From NCBI GenBank assembly GCA_002716585.1, contig PBBL01000058.1, positions 31,412 through 95,411 of the forward strand: a stretch of 64,000 nt of DNA. The letters are read 5' to 3'. The notes under the pieces were generated by a model that was not told the DNA's origin, ran no database searches, and saw nothing but the letters and a program-made list of their open reading frames with translations. Of this stretch, positions 36,050 to 44,904 are shown in pieces (the stretch's first letter is position 1; each line of letters starts with the position of its first letter). The translations under genes were made by a program, and so were the position numbers. This DNA is from Myxococcales bacterium. GTDB lineage: Bacteria > Myxococcota_A > Bradymonadia > Bradymonadales > GCA-2716585.

Positions 36050-37216
36050 ATGCACCGACGCGACTTCCTCAAGGCGGCCGGCCTGGCCTCCATCACCCTC
36101 CTCAGCCCGGCTCAAGCGCTCGGCGCTCCGCGCGGTCGCCTCGGCAACCGCACCCTGGTGCTCGTGGAGCTTCAAGGGGGGAACGACGGGCTCAACACGC
36201 TGATCCCGTTCGCGGACCCTCGCTATTACGCGCTGCGCCCTCGGCTCGCCGTCGAGCGCGATCAGGTGTTGCAGGTGTCCGGCGAGCTGGGGCTCCACCC
36301 AGCCTTGAAGCCGTTGATGTCGCTGTGGGAGCGCGAGCAGGTGGCGATCGTCGCGGGCGTGGGCTACCCCAACCCCAACCGCTCCCACTTCCGCTCCATT
36401 GAGATCTGGGAGACCGCCTCCAACAGCGATCAGGTGCTCGGCGACGGCTGGCTGGCGCGCGCCTGGGGCGAGAAGCAGACCCGCAACCTCGTCGCGGACG
36501 GGATCGTGGTGGGCGACAGCGACGCCGGGCCGCTCATCGGCGAAGGCGGCCGCACCGTCCTGATGGACGAGCCGCGGCAGTTCATCAACCAGGCCCGGCG
36601 CGTGCGCAGCGCCTCGCTGAAGACCGACAACCCGGCCCTCAAGCACATCCTGTCCGTCCACCAGGACCTGGAGCAGACCGCCGACCGCCTGGAGTCCTAC
36701 CTCAAGGGCGCCCCCGCGCTGCGGACGCGCTTCCCCAACACCCAGCTCGGGCGCAAGCTCTCGGTGGTCGCGCGGCTCGTCGCCGCCGACGTCCCGGCGC
36801 CGGTCATGAAGGTCGCGCTGCGCGGCTTCGACACCCACGCCCGGCAACACCAGAGCCACCCGAAGCTCCTCGGGCAGCTCGGCGACGCGCTGGCGGCCTT
36901 CCAGAAGGCGATGGTGGAGGCGGGACGCTGGAACGAGGTCCTGGTCATGACCTACTCGGAGTTCGGCCGCCGCCCCGCCCAGAACGCCTCCGGCGGCACC
37001 GACCACGGCACGGCCGCGCCTCACTTCGTCCTCGGGGGACGCGTTCGAGGCGGGCTCTACGGGCACCAGCCCTCACTGAGTGACCTTCAGGGGGACGACC
37101 TCAAGCACCACGTCGACTTCCGGCAGATGTACGCCACGGCCATCCGAGACTGGTGGGGGCTCAAGCCCAACGCCGCGCTCAGCCCCTTCAAGTCGCTGGG
37201 CTACGTCAAGGGTTGA
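36050..37216 (+). CDS. DUF1501 family protein with Tat-like signal
   Basis: A 388-aa protein with an N-terminal HRRDFLKAAGLA, a twin-arginine-type leader, suggesting export in folded form. DUF1501 landmarks include LVLVELQGGNDGLNTLIP, GYPNPNRSHFRSIEIWE, GFDTHARQHQSHPKLL, TYSEFGRRPAQNASGGTDHGTA and a C-terminal WWGL. These proteins resemble the alkaline-phosphatase/sulfatase fold and may bind metal. It starts 10 bases after the DUF1800 gene. Its 3' end overlaps the convergent radical SAM gene by 11 bases. Confidence 0.9.
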   Translation: MHRRDFLKAAGLASITLLSPAQALGAPRGRLGNRTLVLVELQGGNDGLNTLIPFADPRYYALRPRLAVERDQVLQVSGELGLHPALKPLMSLWEREQVAIVAGVGYPNPNRSHFRSIEIWETASNSDQVLGDGWLARAWGEKQTRNLVADGIVVGDSDAGPLIGEGGRTVLMDEPRQFINQARRVRSASLKTDNPALKHILSVHQDLEQTADRLESYLKGAPALRTRFPNTQLGRKLSVVARLVAADVPAPVMKVALRGFDTHARQHQSHPKLLGQLGDALAAFQKAMVEAGRWNEVLVMTYSEFGRRPAQNASGGTDHGTAAPHFVLGGRVRGGLYGHQPSLSDLQGDDLKHHVDFRQMYATAIRDWWGLKPNAALSPFKSLGYVKG

Positions 37217-38063
37217 GCCCCTCGGGGATCCGCTCCAGGATCCCCGACCCGAAGACCTTGCCCAGCTCCAGGTAATCCATGTGCACGTACCCGATGTGGC
37301 AACGGCACACCGCGTTGCTGCATGGGCGCTCCATCAAGAACCGCTCGAAGTCGGGCTCGTAGATGTTCCCGATCGGCGCCGCGATGAAGTGGCACCGGCG
37401 CATCGTCCCGTCGCCGTCCACCGAGAACGTGGTCGCCCCCGCCCGGCACGAGCGCCCCTGGCTCGGGTAGAGCCAGGTGTTGACGCGGTAGAGCGGATCC
37501 ACCGACTCAAAGAAGCGGATGTCCTCCTCGGTGAGCTGGTCCAGCTCGCGCTTGACCGCGTTGATCCAGAGGTAGACCTCCTCCGGGAGCGCCGCGCGCA
37601 TCTCGGCGATCGACTCCTTGAAGTCGGGGAAGCCCACCACCCCCACGCTCAACCGGACCCCCATCCGGTGCAGCGCCTGGCACTTCTCCAGAAACGCCTC
37701 TCGGGCCACCCACTCCGGGTGAAAGGTCGCCCACAACGCCAGCGCCCCCCGATCGGCCTCCTCCGCCCACCCGATCGGGCAGGAGAGGTTCGTCTGGATC
37801 ACGGCCCGCTCCACGTTCGCCATGTGCGACAGCCGCACCAGCCCCTCCTGGTACCACCGGCGGATCAACCCCTCGCCCCACGGGGTCATCAGGATCCCGA
37901 ACCGATGCTCGGGGTGCGCCTCAACCCAGTCGATGAACCGCTCCAGGGCGCGGCGGTCGTGGGCCAGCTCCTCGCGGGTGTTCTTTGTCTTGGCGAAGGG
38001 GCAGTAGACGCACCCGTAATTGCAACTCGTCAACGGCCCGCGGTACAGGATCTTGAGGTTCAT
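37206..38063 (-). CDS. STM4011 family radical SAM protein
   Basis: A 285-aa radical SAM enzyme, last gene of the cassette. The 4Fe-4S motif is CNYGCVYC near residues 14-21 (CxxxCxxC), with an SPASM-like Cys-rich C-terminus (GRSCRAG, MRRCHF, CSNAVCRCHIGY) that probably holds auxiliary clusters. The pattern TSCNYGCVYCPFAK and the later GEGLIRRWYQEGL match the STM4011 family named after Salmonella. Its reaction is not known to me; radical SAM enzymes with SPASM regions often modify peptides. It overlaps the STM4012-type gene by four bases. Confidence 0.85.
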   Translation of the reverse strand: MNLKILYRGPLTSCNYGCVYCPFAKTKNTREELAHDRRALERFIDWVEAHPEHRFGILMTPWGEGLIRRWYQEGLVRLSHMANVERAVIQTNLSCPIGWAEEADRGALALWATFHPEWVAREAFLEKCQALHRMGVRLSVGVVGFPDFKESIAEMRAALPEEVYLWINAVKRELDQLTEEDIRFFESVDPLYRVNTWLYPSQGRSCRAGATTFSVDGDGTMRRCHFIAAPIGNIYEPDFERFLMERPCSNAVCRCHIGYVHMDYLELGKVFGSGILERIPEGLNP

Positions 38064-39430
38064 GTCGTCGTGTATTCGTTCATGAGCGCCTCGACCTCCG
38101 CCGAGAACAGCCAGGGGCCGAGCACGTCCGAGCGCTCCACGCCGCGCGCCGTCAAGCGCATTATGCCCTGCTCGACGGCGGCCAGCTCAAGCGTCACCAG
38201 CTCCAACAGCTCGGGGAGGTCCTCCAGCGCCTCCGTCCCGAACCGCCCTCGGTAGCCCGTCAGGTCGAGGCCCCGCGCGCACCCCTCCTCCGAGAGCAGC
38301 GCCAACGCGACGTGCCGACGCCGCAGCTCGCGATCGTCGAAGGTGAAGCCGTAGCGCGCCTCGGCGAAGTCTGCGTCGGTCGCCGTGATGTAATCGCGGA
38401 TGATCTGCTTGACCCGCCTCGGCCCCACCGCGTACGCGCTGGAGTAGTGAACCCGCTCCGTGTAGGACCTCGCCCCGCACCCGAGGCCCACCATCCCATC
38501 CGTGAGGTTGCTGTAGGCTGGCGCGCGGCTGGCCCCCAGGTCGCGCCGCCGAAAGAGGCGCATGGAGCGCGCCTCGTAGCCCGCAGCCACCAACATGTCC
38601 CGGCCCAGGCGGTACAGGCGCAGGCGCTCGTCGTCCCACTCCGACGCGGAGCTGCCCATGCGCGTCAGCGGTCGGACGTAGAGCGGGTAGAGGAAGATCT
38701 CCGCCGGGTTGAACGCCAGCGCCTCCTGGATCGAGTACAACCACGACTCCGGCGTCTGCTCGGGCAGCCCGTACATCAGATCGATGTTCACGTGGGGGAA
38801 GCCGAGCGCGTTCATCCGCTCCAGCGCCGCGCGGACGCTGCCCATGTTCTGCGGCCTGTGGATCGCCTTCACCTCGGCGTCCACGAAGCTCTGCACCCCC
38901 ATGCTGATGCGATCCACGCCGCGCTCGCGCAGCAACCGCAGCTTCTCCAGCGTCGCCGTCTCGGGGGAGCACTCCACAGACGCAGGGATCGCCGCCAGCT
39001 CCGCGCCCAGCTCATCATGGAGCAGGTCCAACACGGCCTCCAGCCCCTCAAGCGGGAGCTGCGTCGGGGTCCCCCCGCCCATCGCGAACCGCGCGAACCG
39101 CGCCCCCTCACCCATCGCCGCCGACACCACGCCGACCTGACGGCGCAGCGCCTCAAGGTACTCCTCCACGAAGTCCCCGCCCGGCTTGACCGAGGTGAAC
39201 AGGTTGCAGAAGCCGCACCGCATCTCGCAAAACGGGATATGCACGTAGAGGTAGAGGGCGCTGCGATCCTGCTCGCTCCAGAGCGCGTCGAGCGCGAGCG
39301 GCTCGGCGAAGGTCCGGTAGGCCGTCTTGTGGGGGTAGGCGTAGACGTAGGCCTGGTAGGGCGAGCCCGCGAGCATGGTGCGCAGGCGGCTCGTCCCTGA
39401 AGGCGAAGGGCTGTTCAAGGTCTCGGTCAT
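38060..39430 (-). CDS. STM4012 family radical SAM protein (HemN/HemW-like)
   Basis: A 456-aa radical SAM enzyme related to coproporphyrinogen dehydrogenase. The cluster motif is HIPFCEMRCGFCNLFT (CxxxCxxC), followed by MGGGTPTQLP and the HemN-type blocks GVQSFVDAEVKAIHRPQ and NIDLMYGLPEQTPESW. The heme function itself is unlikely, because the gene belongs to the conserved STM4011-STM4015 set. It overlaps STM4011 by four bases and is separated by 62 bases from STM4013, the only notable gap in the cassette. Confidence 0.88.
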   Translation of the reverse strand: MTETLNSPSPSGTSRLRTMLAGSPYQAYVYAYPHKTAYRTFAEPLALDALWSEQDRSALYLYVHIPFCEMRCGFCNLFTSVKPGGDFVEEYLEALRRQVGVVSAAMGEGARFARFAMGGGTPTQLPLEGLEAVLDLLHDELGAELAAIPASVECSPETATLEKLRLLRERGVDRISMGVQSFVDAEVKAIHRPQNMGSVRAALERMNALGFPHVNIDLMYGLPEQTPESWLYSIQEALAFNPAEIFLYPLYVRPLTRMGSSASEWDDERLRLYRLGRDMLVAAGYEARSMRLFRRRDLGASRAPAYSNLTDGMVGLGCGARSYTERVHYSSAYAVGPRRVKQIIRDYITATDADFAEARYGFTFDDRELRRRHVALALLSEEGCARGLDLTGYRGRFGTEALEDLPELLELVTLELAAVEQGIMRLTARGVERSDVLGPWLFSAEVEALMNEYTTT

Positions 39431-39492
39431 GATGACTCACACATTCAGCCTCCCACGCAAGGGAGGGCGCGGGCGATCAGCCGCCCAGAGGC

Positions 39493-40308
39493 TCAAGGGT
39501 GCGCTTCCGTTGGCTCAAGCGTCAAGTGTGCGTAGGGCACGGTCCAGACGGTGGGGTGCGCCAGGCGATGCCCGGTGAACCCATCCTCACCGTAGGCCGT
39601 CCCGTGATCGCTGCACAGGATACAAAACGCGCCCCCACGCCGCCGCAACGCGCTCACGAGCAGCGGGAGCTGCCCGTCGACGTAGGCCAGCGCGGCGAGG
39701 TGGGACTCCAGCGAGTCCTCCTCAGCGCCCTCCAGGTAGAAGCGGTTGGGCTGGTGCAGCGCCGAGACGTTGATGAACAGGAAGATCCGCTCCGACGCGG
39801 GGCGCTCGGCGAGTATGCGCGCGGCGAGCCGAAGCTGGCGCTCGGTCGAGTCGGGCGCCGTGACCCCCAGCTCGGGGGACCAGTGGCTCTCCGCGAACAG
39901 CGCCGGGAGGGTCGAGCCGACCGGGGTCTGCTTGTTGAAGAAGCCCACACCTCCGATGCACACCGTGTGGTAGCCCTTCTCGGCCAACCCGGTCACGATG
40001 TCGGGCGCGTCCAGCACGCACGTGCCCGGGGCGGTCGTCTCGCTGCCAGGGAAGCGGGCCGCGAACAGCCGCGGGTGCCGCCCCGGGCGCGCGGGTGTCG
40101 GCAGGAAACCCGCGAAGAACGACCAGTGCGACGCCCACGTGAAGCTCCCCGGGCTGTGACGCTCCTCCCACCGCCCATCGGGCAGGAGCGCCGCCAGGTT
40201 CGGGGTCGCCCCCCGCGCCAGCGCCTCGCACGCCGCGTCGTAGCGGAGCGTATCGAGGGTCATCAGCACGATGTCGCGGTGACCCACGACGGTGTTCATG
40301 TCGATCAC
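39493..40308 (-). CDS. STM4013/SEN3800 family hydrolase (sulfatase-like)
   Basis: A 271-aa member of the alkaline-phosphatase superfamily. Metal-ligand regions are VLMTLDTLRYDAA at the start and CSDHGTAYGEDGFTGH near the end; the nucleophile region is likely GSFTWASH. Compared with full sulfatases it is short. GTG 40308 forms a GTGA overlap with the ATP-grasp gene; ATG 40299 is also possible. Within the cassette it may remove or transfer a phosphate, sulfate or similar group from the product. Confidence 0.85.
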   Translation of the reverse strand: MIDMNTVVGHRDIVLMTLDTLRYDAACEALARGATPNLAALLPDGRWEERHSPGSFTWASHWSFFAGFLPTPARPGRHPRLFAARFPGSETTAPGTCVLDAPDIVTGLAEKGYHTVCIGGVGFFNKQTPVGSTLPALFAESHWSPELGVTAPDSTERQLRLAARILAERPASERIFLFINVSALHQPNRFYLEGAEEDSLESHLAALAYVDGQLPLLVSALRRRGGAFCILCSDHGTAYGEDGFTGHRLAHPTVWTVPYAHLTLEPTEAHP

Positions 40309-41456
40309 GACGTCTCCTCCCAGCTCGCCACCGCCGCCCGGATCTCCGCCTCGTAGGTGTCCATCCCCTCGAACAGCACCCTCGGCAACAGATCGCCGTA
40401 GGCGTTCACCTCAAGCACGGCGCTCGCCTCCAGGTTGCGCTGCACCAACAGATCCACGCCCGCGTAGAGGCTTCGGGGGAACACCCCCATCGCCTGCTCA
40501 CACGTCCGCATCATCTCCCCCCACGCCTCGGGCGAGACGCGCCCGCGCAGCTCCTCCATGTCCCCGCGCGCGTTGCCCAGGTGCAGGTTGGTCATCGGGC
40601 TCGTCCCCTGGCGCACGACGACGTGGCGCGCGTGGCCTCCGATCACCACCACCCTCAGATCAAACGGCCTGCCGCCCTGGGACGCCTTCGGGATCCAGAC
40701 CTCCACGTGGACTCCGCCCAGGCGGCACAGCGTGTTCACCACCTCGGCGATCGTGTCCCGGCGCGTGTAGCGACGGATCCGCAGCGAGTTGAACAGCTGC
40801 GGCTCACCGCCCTCGCCACGCACGAGCGCCGCGGAGGTCACCGCGACCTCGCGGTCGCCTCGACCGGCGCGGTAGGCGATCACGCCCGACGCCGACGAGC
40901 CGTTGATCATCTTGATGAACACCTGACGCACCCCGGCGTCGCGCATACGCGCGCGCAGCTCATCGTAGCTCGCCACCGGGCCAACGTCGGGCGGCACCGG
41001 GACGCCCGCGGCGACACACCGCGCGTGGGTCTGTCGCTTGTCGAACATGACGGCGACGTCCGCCGGGTGGTTCATCACCTCGACGTCCGGGTAGCTCGCC
41101 TCCAGCTCTCGGAGCAGCGCGCGGTAACCCAGGTACCACTGCCTCGGGGCGTGGATCCGCCCCGGCTCCTGCTCCAGCCACCGCACCCGCTCGGGAGGAA
41201 ACCGCGCCGTGTCGAGATCGTCCTCCTCGTCGTAACCACGCGCGATGAAGCGGCGCTCCGCCTCAAAGTCACCCCCTGGCGACTCCAGGCGGAGGATCGT
41301 CTCAGAGCCCAGCTCGCCCAGGTGCCCGTCCATGACGTCGGGGTAGGAGATGACGCGCGCTTGCGGCACCCCAACCCGCTCCAACGCCCGCTGGAACATC
41401 GCGACGCGCCGCCCGGCGACGTCGCCTATCACCACAAAGGACGGTGACGCGGTCAT
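40305..41456 (-). CDS. STM4014 family ATP-grasp-like protein
   Basis: A 383-aa protein. The ATP-grasp pattern is clear: DKRQTHARCVAAGVPVPP, the nucleotide-binding lysine in VFIKMINGSSASGV, FDLRVVVIGGHARHVVVRQG, and the metal-binding end AVLEVNAYGDLLP (Glu and Asn). ATP-grasp enzymes join a carboxylate to an amine or similar nucleophile through an acyl-phosphate. ATG 41456 overlaps the LRR gene stop by four bases. A ligase beside two radical SAM enzymes suggests synthesis of a small modified peptide or metabolite. Confidence 0.85.
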   Translation of the reverse strand: MTASPSFVVIGDVAGRRVAMFQRALERVGVPQARVISYPDVMDGHLGELGSETILRLESPGGDFEAERRFIARGYDEEDDLDTARFPPERVRWLEQEPGRIHAPRQWYLGYRALLRELEASYPDVEVMNHPADVAVMFDKRQTHARCVAAGVPVPPDVGPVASYDELRARMRDAGVRQVFIKMINGSSASGVIAYRAGRGDREVAVTSAALVRGEGGEPQLFNSLRIRRYTRRDTIAEVVNTLCRLGGVHVEVWIPKASQGGRPFDLRVVVIGGHARHVVVRQGTSPMTNLHLGNARGDMEELRGRVSPEAWGEMMRTCEQAMGVFPRSLYAGVDLLVQRNLEASAVLEVNAYGDLLPRVLFEGMDTYEAEIRAAVASWEETS

Positions 41457-42352
41457 CCCCACCAGGCGCCCGGCTTGATCGTGACCGACGCGGCGAGCGC
41501 GCTTCGCCCCGCCTCGGTCAGACCGTTGTTGAACAGCTTGAGCGACGTCAACTGGCTCAACGTCGAGCTTCGCGACAGCGCCTCCGCCCCTCGATCGCCC
41601 AACTGGTTGCCCGACAGGTTCAGCTCCTTGAGCCCGCTCAGCGACTCCGACCTGGCCAGCGCGCCGACCCCCTCGTCGCCCACCGCGTTGCGCCCCAGAT
41701 CCAACACCTCCACCCCCGAGAGCGCGCCCGACGTGGCCAACGCCTCCGCGCCGACGTCGCCCACCGCGTTCCCCCACAAGCTCAGCCACCTCAGGTTCGT
41801 GAGGTGGGGTGAGTTCGCCAACGCGACCGCTCCTGCGTTCGTCATCTTGACGCTGTTGAGGTCAAGCCGGGTCAACCCCGAGAGCGACTCGGAGTTCGCG
41901 ATCTGCGCCACCCCTTCATCGCCGATCGGGTTCAGGCCGAGATCCAGCTCTCGGAGCTTCGTGGTGTAGGGCGAACTCGCCAACGCCGCGATCGCCTCCG
42001 CGGTCAAGCGGTTGTGGGACAGATCGAGGCACACCACCGGCGCCAGGTGGCGCGACTCGGCCATCAACACCGTGTTCGCGTCGCCTTCGCCGAGCGCCGC
42101 CAGGCTGAAGCGTCGAACCAGGCTCCAACGCGGCTGCGCCCTCCCCTCCCGGAGCTGACGCCACCAGACCAGCCGAGCGTGGCGCATCGAATCCGGCCAG
42201 TGCACGAGGTGGGCGTTCGCGTAGTCGAGGGCGACCTCGATCGAGTCGTCCGGCCAGGCGTCGAGCCAGTCGCAGAGCGTCTCCCAGGACTCCGGGCTGG
42301 GCTCCTCGTACAGCAGCGCCCTCAGCTCCGACAGCTTGGCGTTGATCTCCAT
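41453..42352 (-). CDS. Leucine-rich-repeat protein at the head of the STM40xx cassette
   Basis: A 299-aa cytosolic protein. An N-terminal helical region with CDWLDAWPDDSIEVALDYA resembles the TIGR02996-type leader of myxobacterial LRR proteins. From residue 105 onward there are six or seven ribonuclease-inhibitor-type leucine-rich repeats (LTRLDLNSVKMTNAGAVALA, LKELNLSGNQLGDRGAEAL). In other cassettes the STM4015 gene, also LRR-like, holds this position; whether this is a true orthologue or a replacement I cannot tell. ATG 42352 has GAGGG upstream. Probably a binding or scaffold partner. Confidence 0.8.
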   Translation of the reverse strand: MEINAKLSELRALLYEEPSPESWETLCDWLDAWPDDSIEVALDYANAHLVHWPDSMRHARLVWWRQLREGRAQPRWSLVRRFSLAALGEGDANTVLMAESRHLAPVVCLDLSHNRLTAEAIAALASSPYTTKLRELDLGLNPIGDEGVAQIANSESLSGLTRLDLNSVKMTNAGAVALANSPHLTNLRWLSLWGNAVGDVGAEALATSGALSGVEVLDLGRNAVGDEGVGALARSESLSGLKELNLSGNQLGDRGAEALSRSSTLSQLTSLKLFNNGLTEAGRSALAASVTIKPGAWWG

Positions 42353-42371
42353 GTGCCCTCTCACCTCCCAA

Positions 42372-42388
42372 CATGAACAAAAGAACAG
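42372..42388 (-). promoter_or_regulatory. 17-mer shared with the helicase promoter
   Basis: On the minus strand it reads CTGTTCTTTTGTTCATG, 14 of 17 bases identical to the LexA-box-like site of the helicase gene and in the same orientation. It lies just downstream of the candidate -10 of the STM40xx operon, where a repressor would block initiation. Confidence 0.4.
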
Positions 42389-42414
42389 TTAACACGCACC
42401 CCAACCCACGTCAA
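42387..42414 (-). promoter_or_regulatory. Candidate promoter of the STM40xx cassette
   Basis: TTGACG (42409-42414) and TTAACT (42387-42392) on the minus strand are 16 bases apart, about 35 bases upstream of the LRR start. The -35 overlaps the stop of the upstream lipoprotein gene. Confidence 0.4.
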
Positions 42415-43298
42415 TCCTCACGACACGCGCCATCCACACACGTGAAGCCCGAGGCGCACTGCAACGCCGCGCCGCACTCGGGGAAGCAATAGCCGTTGGG
42501 CGACGCCAGCCCGCTCGGCCAGCAGGAGTAGCCCTCCCGACAGGCGCCCAGCTCCCCGTCCTCACACCCCTGGAGGCAGGCGCGCTCGGCCGCGAAGGTC
42601 ACGCAGATGTTGCCCACGCCGCACTGCAGGTGGCTGTCACACGGCGCGGAGCAGTACCCATCCGTGAAGCCGCTGAACATGCCCTCGAACACCTCAGGGA
42701 GGCAGTTCGCCGAACACGCCATGTCGTCTTCACACGGAGCCCCCGTGGTCGTGCTCCTCCAGGGGAGGTCACCGCAGGTGCACCGCTGCCCGATCTCGGG
42801 GACGGCGACACACATGTCCGCGCCGACATCGTCGCAGCCTCGCTCCAGGAACGCCTCAATCGCCGACTTCAACGGCTCCAGCCCGCCGCACCACGTGAGG
42901 CAGGCCTCCTCAAAGTCCTCTCCCTGGAGGAGCGCCCCCTGACACAGCCCCTCGACGCAGCCGAGCGCATGCTCACACCAGGCGGCGCAGTCAAGCGGGG
43001 CGTCCACCATCACGTCCACGCTCACGGCGGTGTCCGCGTCCACCCCAACTTCGACATCAACCGCGGCGGCGTCGTCTTCGTCACGGACGTCTGCGGGTCC
43101 GTCGGCGTCCATCGCGCCGTTCGCGTCGTCGTGACCCAGGAGCCCGCCGTCTTCCTCCTCCGGGGCCTCGTCGTAGGCGCACGACGCCATGATCATGACA
43201 CACAGCGCAGCAGCAGAGAGCCTGGTCCGACACGCCCACGCGCGGAGGCGGCCAGGTGACGCGCGCGGGCGCCCCGCTTCTGCCGACGCTCGCGTCAT
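42411..43298 (-). CDS. Cys-rich lipoprotein
   Basis: A 295-aa protein with a leader ending in the lipobox MIMASC (Cys40), an acidic Asp/Ala/Val linker (DADGPADVRDEDDAAAVD), then a Cys-rich region with about 24 cysteines in short modules (LDCAAWCEHALGCVEGLC, CSAPCDSHLQCGVGNICV, CGAALQCASGFTCVDGACRED). These resemble the myxobacterial disulfide-rich modules seen in surface lipoproteins. Its start overlaps the stop of a small lipoprotein gene by four bases (ATGA). Confidence 0.8.
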   Translation of the reverse strand: MTRASAEAGRPRASPGRLRAWACRTRLSAAALCVMIMASCAYDEAPEEEDGGLLGHDDANGAMDADGPADVRDEDDAAAVDVEVGVDADTAVSVDVMVDAPLDCAAWCEHALGCVEGLCQGALLQGEDFEEACLTWCGGLEPLKSAIEAFLERGCDDVGADMCVAVPEIGQRCTCGDLPWRSTTTGAPCEDDMACSANCLPEVFEGMFSGFTDGYCSAPCDSHLQCGVGNICVTFAAERACLQGCEDGELGACREGYSCWPSGLASPNGYCFPECGAALQCASGFTCVDGACRED

Positions 43299-43624
43299 GA
43301 TGACCCCGCCCCATCATCAGGCAGCGCGGGAGGCGGGCAGAACCCCACCTCCCCGGCGGTCATGCACGCGATCCCCTCTCCGCACTGATCGCTGCCTGGC
43401 TCGCACAGGAGGACACAGCGCTGCTCCCCGGCGAGGCACGCCAGCCCCTCCTTGCAGTCAGCGGTCTCCTCGCACGACTCACCGACGCGCGCCTCGCCGG
43501 AGGAGGTCGCCGAGGTGTCTCCAGCCCCGTCTTCGCTGTCGGCGCAGGCCAGGCAGGTCACGAGCGAGGCCACCAGCAGCAGGAGGCGAACAACAGGAGG
43601 GATCGTCGTCATAGGGCACGTCAT
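43295..43624 (-). CDS. Small Cys-rich lipoprotein
   Basis: A 109-aa protein with a hydrophobic signal and lipobox CLAC, followed by an Asp/Thr/Ser linker and one Cys module (GESCEETADCKEGLACLAGEQRCVLL as a landmark for about residues 47-72; core SCEETADCKEGLAC). It shares the module type with the following gene and the two form an overlapping pair. ATG 43624 and ATG 43612 are both possible; neither has a clear Shine-Dalgarno. Function unknown. Confidence 0.75.
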   Translation of the reverse strand: MTCPMTTIPPVVRLLLLVASLVTCLACADSEDGAGDTSATSSGEARVGESCEETADCKEGLACLAGEQRCVLLCEPGSDQCGEGIACMTAGEVGFCPPPALPDDGAGSS

Positions 43625-43638
43625 GGGCGTTGGATTGC

Positions 43639-43667
43639 TTGACAATCACCGTCGCGCTGGTCTAGGT
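43639..43667 (+). promoter_or_regulatory. Candidate his operon promoter
   Basis: A perfect TTGACA -35 (43639-43644) lies 140 bases upstream of hisZ. The -10 at the proper spacing (around TCTAGG, 43661-43666) is weak. It overlaps the start region of the divergent lipoprotein. Confidence 0.4.
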
Positions 43668-43783
43668 GGGGCCTGGTGCATCACACTCGCCAGCGACGGC
43701 GACCTTATGCTCTCGCGCGGTGGGTTGCAACGCCCTCAAGCCCAGCAGACACGGTCCGGTCAACCCACCCCGAGCCATACGAC

Positions 43784-44902
43784 ATGCCGGTCAACCCACC
43801 CACGCCTCACGCTCCCCTGTCGCGCTCCGTCAACATCCGGCGCGCGATCGGACAGAAGACACTCGCCATCTTCGAGGGCTGGTCCTACCGCGAGATCGAC
43901 GTCCCGCTCCTCGACTACTTCGATCACCTGCGAGACGCCATCGAGCCCGACGCGGCCAACCGCACCTTTCGCTTCGTCGACCGCGAGGGCAACCTGCGGG
44001 TCCTACGCGCCGACGTCACCCCGGCGATCGCCAAGATCTACGCCCAGCAGCTGACCCACCTGCCGCTGCCGCTGCGCTTGAGCTACGCCAACAAGATCGT
44101 CCGCATCGAGCGCTCGTTCACCAGCGAACAGATCGACGCCTACCAGCTTGGCGTGGAGATGCTCGGCGCCCCGGGCCTCGTCCCGGAGCTGGAGGTGCTC
44201 CTGATCTGCGTGGAGGTGCTCGACGCGCTGGGCATCGACGACTACCAGATCAAGCTCAGCAACCTGGCGATCTACCGCCGCCTCCTCGCCCGCTCCAGCG
44301 TCCCGGCGTCGCTCTACCCCCGGATCACCGCCGCGGTGCGCGACCGAGACCCCTTCGAGATCAAGCGCCTGCTCCACAGCACCGGCGTCCGCCCCAACAT
44401 CAGCGAGGCGCTTCAGTGCCTCGCGGAGCTTCAGGGCGGGATCGCGCAGCTGAGCCGCATCCAGGAGGCGGTCCCCCGCGACGACGTCCTGGAAGCCGCG
44501 TGCCTGCACATGGAGCGGCTCATGGGCGCCATGCGCGACCTGGGCAAGGCCGACCGCCTCCACATCGACATGGGCCACATCCACGGCCCGATGTACTACA
44601 CCGGCGTCATGTTCCGCGTCATCAGCGAGAGCATCGGCCGTGAGCTGGGCGGCGGCGGTCGCTACGACGACCTCATCGGCACCTTCGGCGCACCGGCCCC
44701 GGCGGTGGGCTTCTCGCTGGGCCTCGACGCGCTCATGGAGATCATCGCCCCCCACGCCTCCGAGATGAGCCACCTCGATCACCCGCCCGAGGCCACCATC
44801 GCCATCGACCCCGACGCGCCCGCCGATGGCCTCCGCGAGGTCCTCGCGCGCCGCGCCGCGGAGCAGGTCGCCTGCGTGACCACCTCCAACCCCAGGACGT
44901 GA
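43784..44902 (+). CDS. hisZ: ATP phosphoribosyltransferase regulatory subunit
   Basis: A 372-aa class II aminoacyl-tRNA-synthetase-like protein that activates the short form of HisG. HisRS-type blocks are visible: EGWSYREIDVPLLDYFDHL, LRADVTPAIAKIYA, and GGGGRYDDLIGTFGAPAPAVGFSLGLDAL at the C-terminal half (quoted in parts: GGGGRYDDL, AVGFSLGLDAL). It lacks the tRNA-binding domain of HisRS. It is first gene of the operon, and its stop overlaps the possible GTG start of hisG. ATG 43784 is chosen from homology. Confidence 0.9.
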   Translation: MPVNPPTPHAPLSRSVNIRRAIGQKTLAIFEGWSYREIDVPLLDYFDHLRDAIEPDAANRTFRFVDREGNLRVLRADVTPAIAKIYAQQLTHLPLPLRLSYANKIVRIERSFTSEQIDAYQLGVEMLGAPGLVPELEVLLICVEVLDALGIDDYQIKLSNLAIYRRLLARSSVPASLYPRITAAVRDRDPFEIKRLLHSTGVRPNISEALQCLAELQGGIAQLSRIQEAVPRDDVLEAACLHMERLMGAMRDLGKADRLHIDMGHIHGPMYYTGVMFRVISESIGRELGGGGRYDDLIGTFGAPAPAVGFSLGLDALMEIIAPHASEMSHLDHPPEATIAIDPDAPADGLREVLARRAAEQVACVTTSNPRT

Positions 44903-44904
44903 GC

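Noticed and set aside
38060..39430. Annotation as HemN coproporphyrinogen dehydrogenase
   Set aside because: The radical SAM core is similar, but the cassette context and family pattern fit STM4012; no heme genes are nearby.
41453..42352. Firm assignment of the LRR gene to STM4015
   Set aside because: Position fits, but the N-terminus looks more like the TIGR02996-type LRR proteins of myxobacteria; sequence alone does not settle it.
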